Shown: in pieces, positions 1 to 12,811 of the stretch | How the letters are laid out: each line of letters opens with the position of its first letter | How positions within the stretch are numbered: position 1 is the first letter of the stretch | NCBI RefSeq assembly: GCF_001723175.1 | Contig: NC_064650.1 | Coordinates: 3,038,001 to 3,102,000 of the forward strand | Direction: 5' to 3' | Source: Penicillium oxalicum | Taxonomy: Eukaryota; Ascomycota; Eurotiomycetes; Eurotiales; Aspergillaceae | Length of the DNA stretch: 64,000 bases | Made by a program: the position numbers and the translations under genes | Notes under the pieces: model-generated | Told to the model about the DNA's origin: nothing | Database searches by the model: none | What the model saw: the letters and a program-made list of their open reading frames with translations, nothing else

Positions 1-3000
1 GTTCCAAGTACGGTGCTGTATATCTCAAAGTATAGGTAGCTATGAATACATGTGTAGATATATTGCTACGATAGTGTACAACCGCAATATGTGTACTTAC
101 AATTTTATTGACTAAGGCGTGCAGTATCCGAATGGGCAAGCAGCAGAAGGTGGCTCTCAGTGATGGAGCCCATCCTTCCAAACTCTTTTTGTGAGCGATT
201 CCTTCCACAAAGACAGATGAAGTCAACTGACTTAAATTTCACTCCCCTATGCTTAGCCATGGCACCCGACGAGATTGTGGCAGGTTTGAGCAGAGCACTG
301 TTTCGACGAGGAGGAATTGAGGTACCAGTGGTACCTCCCACCAGTGACTGCAGTAGCCAGGGGATGGCACCATTGAAACATGCACGCGTACCTATGACTA
401 CTCAATCCACACCCGCGTAGGGTTCATATGGCAGCAGTATCTTGAAACCTTGCGCACCACTGCATTTTTGAAGCATCGCCCATTTTCTTGGTACATACTG
501 CCTTATGGTGTCTTGGCGCCCATTTTCAGACTAATGCAATGCAACAGCTCTTTTTCTGAAACCTAGCCCCATACAATCTACAACGATCTGGAGGCTCTTA
601 TGCTGCCAATTCTTGTAGTATGTGAGCGGTACATGACTCGTATATAGCCTCATACTACAGAGCACAGGTTTACGACTCACAATGTAATCACGTACATACA
701 GTTTAGTGAGTAGTGAATGCTTACTGCATACTTTCATTGATAGGTAGACATATACATGATTCAATAGAGGGTGTGTTTATTTGTTTGTATAGGTAACCGA
801 ACAGACTGCTGCGGCCAATATGACTCTGCGAGAGCGGCGGACGAATGAGTTCTCGCCTGAGTCATTCACCGATACTGATAGGAAATTAGGAGTGGAGATG
901 GTCTCCACTTGATTGGAGCAGAACTGCTTGAAATCCATCGAGAAAAAGTTGAAATTACCTTCTGTGCGCATGACATGGGGGGTACATGGTATCTCTTCTA
1001 TGCTTGTAAAATGTCGCATCGTGAGTTAGCCGACCGAACCAGTTTGGCAAATTGTACCCGAGATGTGGGCGTGACCTTTGTCTACTGCCCAAGTCCAAGT
1101 GCATTGAAGACTACTACAGTAGTACCCGTGAGAGCGTACTTTAGGTAGGTACGTCACTCTACTCCCTTGTGGATCTGCACCGAGGATGCCACCACCGCAA
1201 CTGCCAACCGGAGCCCGTACAGTACGAGGCTGGAGGCCATTTTTGAACACATTCAATGATGACTACCCATGTTGATATGCAGTCGAAGTTCTTACCTAGC
1301 TCCCTCATTCTATGCAATGGAGGCTCAGAATCATAGTCGAGAATCAAGACTCATCATTATAGAGTTTGAGCCGTTTCTTACTCGTTTGCAAGCGATCAAT
1401 AAGACTCTCCATAGATGAGGTGCACCCAAGAGGATCGAATGATTGATCCCCTCTAGTTGTGAACTGAGTTGATATAGCTCCTCTTGAAAATTGGGTTCAT
1501 ACCGGTAATGTTGACAATGTGCCATTGTACATTCTCAAAGCACACACAGTTCGAATGAACCATTCCTCGATTAGGTATAGGTGACAAGACTCCGGGAGGC
1601 AGACTCAGAGCTGTGTTGTGGGTGGCTTTTTTCGGCGGGTATGGTACCCTCAATGGGAAGGATTTTTGTACCTTGGTACCGTCTCTGTAAACGCCTACGC
1701 ACGCTGTCATGTTGGGTAACTTTTACTTTGGGAAAGCATGTACCGTAGATCGACCAATAATCAGATGTGGAGGAACTGATCTCATTGGGATCGCCACACA
1801 GGCGCAGCGCCCGAGAAGGAAAACGGTGACGAAGTGGCCAGGATCCCAAGGGAAGGCACAAGGGGAGAAAAGAAAACAAAAGAAAAACAAAGAAGAGAAG
1901 AGAAGAGAAAAAAAGAAACACCGGCGACGCCTCGGGGACCATTAATGACCTCCACATCTTCGTGGTAGCCTATGAAGAGGCCCGGAGTAGTATATCCCAT
2001 CGCACCTGGTCCAATCTTCGCCTTCCACAGTGCGCATCCCCACTCCTTCGGTCGCTCAAACTGAATCTCCTCAAATGAACGGGGCACCCTCTTCGAGTTG
2101 GATCGAGCGTGGTGAAGGCAAGGTAGGAGAGTAAGAACACGACTATTTTGAGCCGACTGCGAAGTAATAACAACTTCCCAAAAAAAAAAGAGAGAAAAAC
2201 AGTACACCAGTGAGGGGATTCCGTACGGGGATCATTGGGGTAATCTTGACTAGTTATTTACATTTCACAGCACCATGTAACCCTGAACATGTGTCCCATC
2301 GGCCAAGGTACCGATTTCGAAGCGTTGTAGCTTAAATTACTCTGACCAAGAGGCCGGGTCTCCCACCTCCCCCCGTCTTGTTAGAGGGCTCCCGGGGCAA
2401 CATTAACACCGAAGGGGCTTAGAGCACGGGAAGGATCTGTGAATATCAACCAAGCGATGCGAGGATCTGGCCGTAGTTCGAACCTGCGGTTCCTCTGTTG
2501 CAAGATCGCTCGGAGTTGGAAATGACGCGGGTCCCCGACGGAGTTTTGCGATCCTAGTGCCCTTGAGGTGCATGCAGTACTGCGCATTAGACGGGGTGGT
2601 AGTACATACTGTACAAAATCATGTTTATGTTTCTCTATCGTCGTGATTGTCCGATGCATGTACCTCTGGCTGTAGTAACCATCTCCCCAGTAGGGGTATC
2701 TCGACTTATCAACTCAATCCTGCTTGCTCTGCTTGCTCATCGGAGTCTGGGATGTTGAGCTGAGTGGCGTGGTATTGCCTCGATCACTAACCGACACCCA
2801 GCCCTAGGCGCATTCCTTTTGAAGGCTCTTCGGTGGATGATGCTACGATCTTGGACCCTGTACACCGTGACCCACCAGCTCGAGCATGCAGGACTGCATG
2901 ACACTTGCTCCCTTCACGGATCGGTTCGAGAAAACAATTAAAGGTTCCGGGCAATGGTCGGTGTGCAGTGAGCAGTGGTGCAGTGATACGCGATGCACCT

Positions 3001-4571
3001 AGCCATGACCATGGAATCGTGAATCACGAGAAATCCAATAAGAATCGACTGATGCGGTGACTCCAAATCAGGACACTTATCCACCACCTAGGGCTACTGG
3101 TACCTGTCATGCTATGCCCAATACATCGATAAGCTGCCAGTCGTATAGATGTCTAAGTCGGGAACACTTCGTACACTAAAAATCATTGCGCCTGGTCGCT
3201 CGTTCATGTCGCAACCTGTGGGCAGTGCCATCTAAGAAGTAAATTTTCTCTAGGAACGTTTACGACCACACTTTCTCAAAGAGGTATGTCGGCCTGTTGT
3301 TCCTCTCATGCCTTCGTCACTAGCATAATGCATCCATGATACCTTCCACCTACATTACCTATCCTATAAGGATTACGTACATGGCGGTACCCGTAATAAT
3401 GAGCTAGTTACTTACCCACGAGTGCATCATTCGAGTGTCTCATGATCCTTATATCATAACCATCCTCCATCTCGCGGTTGGGGAAATAGACTTGTGTCCG
3501 ACCCCTACATAGCGTGATTCTCACTTTAAAATATCTCCCTCATTTTTTTGAGTTCTGATGCATTCTGCTCCTGTGGGAGTGCGGGTGCTTGGGCCATCAT
3601 ACTGAGTCGCCATCCTTAAACTCTCATTTTTATTTTCATCATTTCTTCTGAACAGAATATGGCAGCTCCAAAGCGGATCCACTGGGTTTGTACGCCACAC
3701 TCGTAGCTTCTTGATCTTCAGCTACGAGCCTGTGACGGTCTACCTGTCACTCGGCCACACAAGATGACTATTATTCCTCTCTTTCTCTTGCCCTTCTGGT
3801 TTCCCCTCTTTTCCCCCTCCCATTAACATTTTCGGCCCGCTAGTAACTTTTTGCGATTTTAAATTTTTTTGGAGTCGATTTTTGATTTTTGATTTTTATT
3901 TTTTGCTCGCTCTGTTCATGATTCATTGTTTTTCCCCTTTTCTTCTCCATTATTCCACTTCATCCTCCCATCCCCCTTGTCTGACCCGAAACCCCTCCCA
4001 AAAAAGACAAGGCTAGCTCGGGTCTGTCAGTTGGAGCTCCTGAGCAATCAGCGCATCCGGATTTGAACCCAAACCGATTCTCATCAAATCGACGGTATCG
4101 GCGTTGGTGGGCAGAATAAGATCAGCCACCAAAATATCATCCGTGATCCGGAACCATTTAGCCACTGACCCTTCAATTATCTTCCTCCCTTTCAGAATTT
4201 CAGCACCGTTCGCTCTCATTTTCTCATTGCGGTCGAACGAACCGATGAGCGATAAAAAATTTCTGCGTGAAAAGGAGCAGATTGGGTTGTCCGAGGTCGC
4301 GCTTGCTTGACACAGAGACACTTGCCGCTCCTTGGACGTATGACGGTTATGGTCTGTCGATGACCATTCATCCCCTCTAGTCATTCGGCTGGTGCTTTTG
4401 TCGTCGATCTCTGATTTTGGCCCAACTTTGATCCCATTACACATTTGATTGCTTGTCTTGAGCTATCTTCTCGCGGAGGACCATCATTCCCAGCTGCTTT
4501 CGCGTCGGATTAACTCGTCGCCTCGTCAAGCGGGTCTCTATCAGATCCCCTCCCAGCGACTATCTCGAACT
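1..4571. other. Gene-free stretch upstream of regulator 1
   Basis: No reading frame here resembles a known protein and none shows exon-intron structure. The longest open frame, on the minus strand at 1782-2207, is inflated by an A/G-rich tract at about 1860-1925 that translates as Phe/Ser/Leu runs. The last kilobase (about 3540-4000) is rich in T and pyrimidine tracts, as is common in fungal promoters and leaders, and probably belongs to the gene starting at 4572. Confidence 0.5.
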
Positions 4572-5456
4572 ATGGGCGACGTCGGCCGAGGCTTCAGGCC
4601 CATTGCACCTCGGACGCTACCTCCAGGAGGCGGAGAAGGAAGCCAGTCGCCACTGGGGAATAGCGGCGGAGGACCACCGGAGGATGGCCGTATGAAGAGA
4701 GCTTCAACGGCATGTAAAGAGTGTCAGAAGCGTCGAACCAGGGTAACTACCATCTTTCGATCATCTCATTTTCTCCTCCCGCTCCCCCCTTCTCTTTGCC
4801 TCTCTCTTCCCCTCTCCCTGAATCGCCACCCTTGATGGTCACGACGGCTCGCTCTCCGTGAGATCTTGTATCGCCAGTGATCCCCTTGTCCTTGAGCATC
4901 CGCGAGTCCTTCTCATACTGGCTGAATTCCACCATGTCGCGAGTCTAACGCATCCTTTGACTCACAACTCTAGTGCACCGGACCGCCAATTTGCTCAGAA
5001 TGTAACCAACACAATAGAGAATGTACCTTTGACGAACAAGCCGACAGGCGGCGCAAGGCCAATGCCCGGCGCACCCAGGAAGAATTATCGATCTTGACCC
5101 TTTTCACGGATCAGCTTCTGAAGGTGATTCGGGAATACGACGGGGCTACTATTCAGCGCATTATCGACAAAATCCGCAGCTCTTCGCGACGAGAGGACAT
5201 CCAAGCCGAACTGGAGATGATTTTGAATGGGCCACCTCAAGATTTTTCGCAACCTTCGATGGCGCAGCCTTCCTTTCACCCGCCTCTACATGCGCCGCCG
5301 CAGCAACATGCGCATCAACATCACCATCACCACCCGCACCCGCATCCACATCCGCATCATCCTCACCAGCAACATGCACCTTCTCTCGCAGCCCCCAGCC
5401 ATATTTCGCCCGAATTTCCGCCGCACAACCCCAACCCGTACTTTGATCCGCGATAG
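4572..5456 (+). CDS. Short Zn2Cys6 zinc-cluster protein with His-rich tail
   Basis: A fungal Zn(II)2Cys6 DNA-binding protein of about 217 residues. Two exons, 4572-4742 and 4974-5456, join in phase 0 over a 231-base intron (GTAACT...CTCTAG). The intron splits the zinc cluster: Cys48 and Cys51 lie in exon 1, Cys58, Cys64, Cys67 and Cys74 in exon 2, with the usual basic stretch (QKRRTR) between. After the cluster comes a basic linker and a roughly 50-residue helical segment, then a striking His/Pro-rich tail (about residues 145-170). There is no fungal_trans middle-homology domain, so the protein is much shorter than most regulators of this class. I recognise the cluster type, a small fungal family whose linker starts with DEQADRRRK-like sequence, but not the target genes. 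The start is the first ATG in frame with the cluster; the reading frame upstream is open further, so the N-terminus could be longer. Confidence 0.75.
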
Positions 5457-7645
5457 CGACGGGCGCCCAATAAGAAGGGCCATTCCCACTGGATCGACTT
5501 TTGCATTGCACTTGGAGCGACTCGAAGCTTTTTCTGTTTCACTTGAAATCTCAATTCTATCGGAACATCGATGCATGTGATGACGCAAGATCAACTCCTT
5601 TTCCCATTTCAGCATGGAGTTAGTCAAAACTATCACCCTTATTATGGGGCTTGTGCGATCATCCACCACCTCGCCTTGCACAACTCTTTCTCTGTATCCA
5701 CCAAAGTTGACTAGATGAAGCTCACTGAATGATTCTCTCTACCCTTTCTCTTTTCTTGTGCTTCTCAAACCCCATTGCCTCTTGAATCCGTCTAATCTCA
5801 CACCGCCGAGTGTCAATCCATGTGGCAAACGTTCGCGTCGCACCTCACATACTGCCAGCTGCACGTCGCAGGTATTCAACGTTAGAGTTCTGTGCTTCCT
5901 AATTCTTCTTTCTGGCGTGGTTCTCTAGCGGGTGTAGGCTTACTCCTCCCGTTTCCTAATGCCCTTGGGCTGTCATTTAGGTTGCGGGGGATGGATTCCT
6001 TTGGCCTTGATTATGATCTGAGGCCGACGGCTCAGAAAGAACGTGTCATTGCATGAGACGGATTAGATGATTCAACGTCTTCGTGGCTCCTAGATGCTAC
6101 TCTGACCCACCAACCCTTTCCTCTTTATACTTTTATTTGACTCTTTTTTGATTCTTATTTTCCTCGAATGCCTGATCAGATCCCGAGGAAGAACCACAAG
6201 AATCTTCCAGCAACTCAGGATGACATTCTTACTGTTATGATGATGACACGACCCTCCCGCGGTCCTCTCGGCATCCATACTATCAGGCTGAGAAAACCAG
6301 GCCACAGGCTTTTTTTCCCTTCGTGCGAGACCATACAATGCGACGCTACTTGCGGATCTAATCCTTAGTTGGAGAGAATGACAAATTGATGACCCCGGTC
6401 CAAGCAAGACGCAGGTCTAGTGACGAGATGAGTGTCAGACGGATGCCGTCTCGATGGGCAGACTACATGCAGCCAAGAACCCAGCCATTGCACTTCACCG
6501 CAATTGCCATTATTCTTAGCTCCTTGGGAATCAATGTCCGCAACTCCTCAACCATCCTATGGGAATCGAAGCGCGGTGTTTGCGGAAGAACCATGCTCCA
6601 TTTATATCGCAGGCGTCCCCTGGCGCGCTAAACTTCGGGTCTGACGCCTCAAGATGATCGTTGGCATCGAGAATGCTCGCTAGACATGAACCTGGAGCTT
6701 TTCTAGCTCAAAATATCCAACCCTCCTCGGGAGCTTGAGAGGATTGCCAGGCTAGATACGAAGGTCCGGTCGCTTTTTCTTAGTGCAAAGCGCTCGACAA
6801 TGACTTGTACAGTACAGCCGGTCTTGTTCATCCCTTATGTGAAGCTCTGTCACATAAAAGCCGTATCTCACTTTAGGACATGTGGACATACGTCAATCCT
6901 ACCTTTATTTCAATCCTGCACGATGACTTCATCGACTCTTGTTGGGAGGAGCGAGCCCTGCCCATTCAATTGAACTTTAGACCCACGTGAAGCTGCGTTG
7001 ATCCATCATATCATGTCATCGTCTCAACCAGAAATGACGTGGTGACTATCAAAACCGGCAAACTCCTGCTGTCAAGTGGTTACCCGACCGATCACTTCTT
7101 TGACGTATAATGACCATCGCTCTGGTCCATCGCCTTGTTTTGTAGCGCCTACTGGAAAACCGAGCGTTTGGCTTTGCTCGCCGAGACATATTTACCTAGA
7201 TTCAAGTCGGTTTTAGGATGTTCTCGAGGTAAAGGGAAGAATAATCTGCAAAGAGTTTGTACTGTGCATCACGAATGCCAAAGTCTGGGGAAATGTCAAG
7301 TGGAGTGTGGTTTTCGCCCCGTGCCGACCGGAGAACCGCCGAGGCGGCAGACACGCGCCTCCACTTCTCTCGGATCCGTTCGAGTGGTTGGCTCGTCATT
7401 GTTGCTGCATCGTCTTTTCCTTAGTCATTTGGCACTTTGCTGACCTACTCCAACACAAATTCCAGCTCTCAAAGTTGCGCCAGAAGGGCACTGGCTCCAG
7501 GTGCTTATCGTCACACACATGGCTGGAGCTCACATGCACAGTCAAGAGAAAGCCATTTCTACACCGCCGATGGAGCTCCTGCGCGCTCTAACCACTACAG
7601 GCCCTGATTGAATACTCGGACCCCAGCATTACCCACTCCCCCAAC
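5457..7645. other. Gene-free spacer between the two regulators
   Basis: Nothing supportable as a gene is visible. The first few hundred bases are probably the 3' untranslated region of the upstream regulator and the last several hundred the promoter and leader of the next gene. Short open frames here have no recognisable similarity. Confidence 0.5.
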
Positions 7646-9974
7646 ATGCAAGACTCGGAAAGATGCAGCGCCGTTGAGGCAACCTCATCGAATAAGAAGG
7701 ACTTGGAAGAAGCTGAAGATAGCCTCAACAGCCGAAAAAGAAGATCTTCTGAATGTGACACTGCGCATGCGGAGCAGCCGCCATCTCCTCGGCACGGTGG
7801 CCGAGTACGCCAGAAAATCACTCGGGCTTGTGATTCATGCAAATCAAAGAAGACCAAATGTACAGGTACCCTGCCGTGTGCTCGGTGTACGCGGCTCTCG
7901 CTGTGTTGCAAATATACTGCTCGTTATTCCAGAGGGCTGCCTCCTGAACCAATTGCTGCCACGCCGGATTCCACGAACCAAGGATCAGCGGGTGCTAGAC
8001 TGTCCACTTCAATGACCCGCGCGCCTGGAGCATTGAGCACCAAGGTAATCGCAAAGGAGACACCAACGAGAAGTTTGCCTGATGGTTCTCAAATTGAACG
8101 TAACGATACCCGAGGGGAATCAATGCGAAACTCTCCCGAGCTGGGGTCGACGGACTTTGAGGGGAACTATATTGGACCTTCATCAGGAATCTCCTTCATC
8201 AAGCGCGTGTGGGAGAGACTTCATCAGGATGAAACAACGCAGATCCCATACGAGTGCCGCGAGGACAACAATTTGGTTACGACCCCGTTTACGATGGGAG
8301 ATAGGCCATATCCAGGGCACTCCGAGACGACTTTTCGTCTTCCTCTTTATACCGTCGCCATGGAGCTATTAAAAGTGTACTTTGACTTTTCAATGGTAAC
8401 TTATCGATTTCTACACTACCAATCTGTTCAGCAATGGATCAAACAAATATACGAGAACCAAATATCCGCCTCCAACTTGCCGGTGGCCGTCATGACGACT
8501 CGGACAGCCATCGTCCTGATGATTTTTGCCGTGAGTAACCTTCACACAGAATCATCGCCATCGGGTGAACCATGTCAAAGCGAGCGCTGGTTTTCCGCAG
8601 CCAAATACTTTATGACTCTTGAATTGGGGCCGCCCTGTCTCGAGACAATACAAGTTCGGTTAATACAATGTCTCTATCTCTTATCATCTTCGCGTGCCAA
8701 CGAGTGTTGGTATACCTTTGGCACGGCACTGCAAGTGACCACAGCTTTGGGACTACACCGAAAATTCCCGGCAAGCGAGTGAGGAATACCGAATCACCTC
8801 TTGTAATGGAAATGCGAAAACGTGTTTTCTGGAGTGTTTACACGTTGGACAAATACCTCAGCATCATGTTTGGGCGGCCCAGGTTACTTCACGATGAGGA
8901 GATTGATCAAGAGCTACCCTGCGCGATGGGTGTACTGGAAGAGAGCCCACCTGGAACCACGGGTGACATGATGGTCGCATCTGTTCTACATTTTCGGTAA
9001 GCTGAAGAAGCCTGAAACAAAGTGTCACTAGCTTATAATACCATGCTAACTGGTGTAGACTCGGCCGAGTTTTGGGAGAAATATCACGACAACTTTATAG
9101 TATTAGACCTGAGTCACGAGACGGTTTGCTCAGGAAAATTCCTCGTCTTACTTCCGAGTTAGAGCAATGGCGAGACAGCGTGCCTTCACTTTACAAGAGC
9201 AAACCATGCTCAAATGCAACGACGCCTCTGTGCCGGCAAAGTCAAGTCTTACGACTCGCCTACGACCATGCAATGATTCACGTCACCCGTTCTTTTCTTC
9301 TCATTGACATCTTCGACTCGAATCAATCCAGGAAGTCTTGTCTCATAATTGAGGATCACGTCGAGAAATGCATGAGCGCGGCAGAAGACGTCATGCACCT
9401 TGTGAGCGACCTCGCACAGCAAAGAGTCTTCATTCAATCATTCTGGTTCACCCACTACGTTACTTTCTGCGCCATTTTGGTTGTTTACATATACATCATT
9501 CAGCGCCATCGCAAATTTGAAAACGCAACCGCGCCGAGTACAGCGGGAAAGGATACTGAAACCGAAAAGTTGCGCTCATTATCTATCCTGGCTGAATCAT
9601 CTCAGCACTATCTGGCCAAGGCTACCAGCAGAAATTGCCCGAGCAGGAGGTATAGTGCCATTCTTTCGGAACTGCGGAAAGAGGTTCAGCGAACCCTTGA
9701 TCCAGATGGGCAGATTGAAGACGGTTCAATGCCATACGGCAGTGGTGACCGGCCACATGTTGACACACTTCTCGAGAGGGGTTTATCCGCCCACGAATCT
9801 TGCCATGGTCAAGTGCGAAACCGCAAAAGCGAAGAAACCTTGCATCAATCCGCGGCTAACTTTAGCTCAACCTCCGATATCAATCATGGTACTACTCTTT
9901 TGGAAGAGCTTGAGAGCTCAACGTGGTGGTCACAGATAGATTCATGGGTGGGTCATATCGCAGCATCAATATAA
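7646..9974 (+). CDS. Zn2Cys6 transcription factor with fungal_trans domain, frame break
   Basis: A fungal-specific transcription factor of about 755 residues. The zinc cluster is at residues 62-88 (Cys62, 65, 72, 78, 81, then 87 or 88) after an acidic/basic N-terminus. The fungal_trans region follows, with the typical elements ALGLHRK and MEMRKRVFW...GRP. Exons are 7646-8996 and 9059-9974; the 62-base intron has donor GTAAGC, branch GCTAAC and acceptor TGTAG and restores HFR|LGRVLGEISRQL. Between LGLHRK (about 8764) and the RKRVFW motif (about 8815) the frame jumps by one base: the upstream frame stops at 8780-8782 while the conserved motif lies in the next frame. One extra base, for example in the CCC run at 8767-8769, would give an intact product. 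A 56-base intron at 8779-8834 would also bridge the frames but would delete the conserved motif. Target genes are unknown. Confidence 0.8.
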
Positions 9975-12811
9975 TCCAGCTCGACGGTTAGTGGATTCAC
10001 TGGCTAACAATTGAATAGGCATTGTCAAATTTCCAGGATGATCTTTCTCTTTTCGATCTCTGATAATGAATCATGGAACGGCATTTTCTGTCCAGTCAAG
10101 GGCTCATCGGTGTGACCGCGGTGCTGCTGTAGCTTTGCTGCTTTATGCTCAACGCTCTTTGCGCATCCAACAGTAGTAACCGCAGGGCAAACGCGTAAAA
10201 TTCAGTCCAAGTCACAGTCTCCAGAGAAAATGCCTGGACACAAGGTTGAGTCCGCCATGCAAACTGTTGGAAGGAGTGATCAAGAGGGAGAACCTCAGAA
10301 CGCCATGAATGCCCGTGTCGCAAAGTGCCGGAAAGTGTACAATCAAATTCCGATTGACTTTGGGGCATCCAACGAACCAAGGAATCATAGAGCATAATTG
10401 TAGGGGCTCCCAAGCCCGATGCTCAAGTACAGGTACAGTGCTGGGGAAATGAAACTTTCGTCGCGACCAAGACCGCTTTGAATGAATCGCATTAGTAGTG
10501 TATGAAATCTCACCGAACGAATGAGGTGTCAGATGCGTCCATCAACAACATGGATTGACCGAGATCACTTTCATTTCTTTTCCTTGGTCTGAGATGCCAA
10601 ATCCTACCCTCTGGGCCACCGTGGCGACGAAAAATCTCCCGACAAGATCTTAAACGTGAATAAAAGATTGGTACGTGACGATTTCTGATTGAGCCTCCAA
10701 GCTCGCCTCGGTCCCATGTTGTTCGCACCAAGAAAGGGGGGAAGGTTCACGTGCCGTTTTTGTTTGAGCTTGGGGGTTTCTTCTCGCTTCTCTCTCTTGA
10801 TCTGTCTTGGTCCTCTCCAGAATGGCTTCCTGTCAGCACTCAGCTTCTTTTTTGGACTTCTGGGGTGGCTGTAGAGCCGTATACATGACGGCTTGGCTTC
10901 TCAATCGTAAGGTTTCTCCCAAAGGTGAGGGCAACCGATCCTCCCTTGAGCCAATCCCAGAGCCACGCGCACGGGAGACCAGAATAACTGTGGAGGCGAG
11001 AGCAAAATCTAGCTTATTACGCTACAAGCATCTGTTCGATCATGACATTGACAAGGGTTTTCCAGAAAGCGAAACTTTGCAACCGAGAACCCAAGAATCC
11101 TCGGGCAGGGCTCCTCGAGCCTCTTCCTGTCGTGTTTTCTCTACCTGAGAGAAGCACCCCCGTAAACTTTACCAACACGAGATATCCACACGCCCATCTA
11201 TTCCGTGCTCCATGAGCCCTTGCTGGTTCTCGGTCGTCGTGTGTGGATTGGTGAGCTTCCCCGGGTTTCGGCCCCATTGGAAGCAACCACGGGAAATTGG
11301 CGGGTCCGAATTCCGTTTTCCGGGGGCGCCTGAGAACCTGTGCACTTGAAATTGGGCCACGATGTCGGCTAATTAACTAACAGACCTCGGAATTTACTTT
11401 GACAATTGCCTTTGTCCCTCGGACCGCCCGAGGCATTTTCGTCCCATTACGTTCCGAGAATCTGGATGGAAAGAACAGCAAATGTCCCATGATTTGTGAA
11501 GATGAACCAAAGGGGAGCGACGCTGGGGGGACTGTGAAAGGCATTCATTCGCTTTTTCGCTGCGACACTACAATGGGTCATCAGGCATCATGTCTCCCAT
11601 CGTGCAGGGGGTTCACCCGAATGACTTGCTCAAAGACGCCCATTGAACTGGGTTTCTGCTTTGACGTCAATTCCAAGCCAAGCTCGGGGACGGTCGGGCA
11701 CGTCCCAGAAGCAAAGGCCGACAATGATAGGGATGTCTTTCTTTAAACTTTCTATCCGACGCCTCATGCTGTCGGCCCTCGATGTTCCTGGATACCAGGC
11801 CCTGCCCCTGTTCGTGACAGTGCCGTCCGGGTCGTCCTTAAGTCTGGATCCGAGCTAACAGAAAAGGTCCTGAAAAATAGGCGCATGCTCTGCTCGCTCC
11901 TTCTCCGTGCCCTGTAGCAGCCAGAGCATTCTGTGCACAGGCTTTAGAATTGGCCAGGCAACAATATATTCTTCAGACTCATCAACCCCCCTTGAGGTCC
12001 GTCGCCCCGACTGTGCTGAATTATTCAGAAGCGTAGGTTTGGTGGCACGATCCTCTGTTCTAGAAGGACAGGACTGAATGTCTGCGGCTGTATGCAGTGA
12101 GCGGGCATTCCGGGATCAAATCACAAGCGTGATTTCTACGGAGCCGACCGAAGTGTGAATTCCCTAGGGGGTTCCTTGGTCTTTCTTGGTGGATCTCCGA
12201 ACTTTGCGATATGATCGAGGCTCCTTGGCAGCCCGGATTTCCCCACAGAGAGGTAGTAGCCTGTCACGTAACGGCGCGGACGACCTTAGCGCTGCGCCGA
12301 CTTTCACCTCGACAGAGACAAATCCTAATTTCAGGCAGGGCGTGGGGAACAAAGAATGGCCTCCTTTCTGGGGTAGAGATGGACCGTTCCACCAATCCAG
12401 TCACCCAAATTCAAGTGGCTCAAGTCCGAGCTATACCTCCAGAGCCACCATCAGAGCCACTTCTATGAGCGCCAGTCCACTTTGAGTAATTCCTCGCGCT
12501 CAATCTCTGGGTGTCACACAGTGCTCTAGCCTCTTTGGGCTCTTTTGAGAGGCCATTCAAGCAAACCTTAAAAGAGAGTGTTTTTGCGCACAGTGTTTGG
12601 ACTTTCTACTTTATGGCCAGCCTCGAACGGGCTGGTCACCATTCAGCTTGACTGTCCTTTCTTCCCCTCCACAGCTGTCATTCCTGACAGGTCCTGTTCT
12701 TATCGCTCGCTATAATTTTTGACCTAGACGGCTTTCTTCCTTTCGATCATCTTCTATCTTTCCTTGCCTCTTTCACACGCATCTCAGACAGGTCATGAGA
12801 CTGAGATAGCC
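9975..12811. other. Gene-free spacer
   Basis: No gene recognised. Open frames of 60-115 codons occur on both strands but lack conserved motifs and plausible splice partners. The last 150 bases, with pyrimidine-rich stretches at about 12720-12780, look like the leader of the membrane-protein gene that follows. Confidence 0.5.

Noticed and set aside
1782..2207. 141-codon minus-strand frame
   Set aside because: Much of it is the translation of an A/G-rich low-complexity tract, and the rest matches nothing I know.
4013..4444. 143-codon minus-strand frame and a tRNA-like B box (GGTTCAAATCC on the minus strand near 4060)
   Set aside because: The T-stem has a mismatch and no matching acceptor or A box is present, so no tRNA; the frame has no family and lies in the promoter/leader of regulator 1.
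8779..8834. A 56-base intron that would repair the frame of regulator 2
   Set aside because: Donor and acceptor are formally usable and in phase, but splicing would remove the conserved MEMRKRVFW motif and no branch site is visible.
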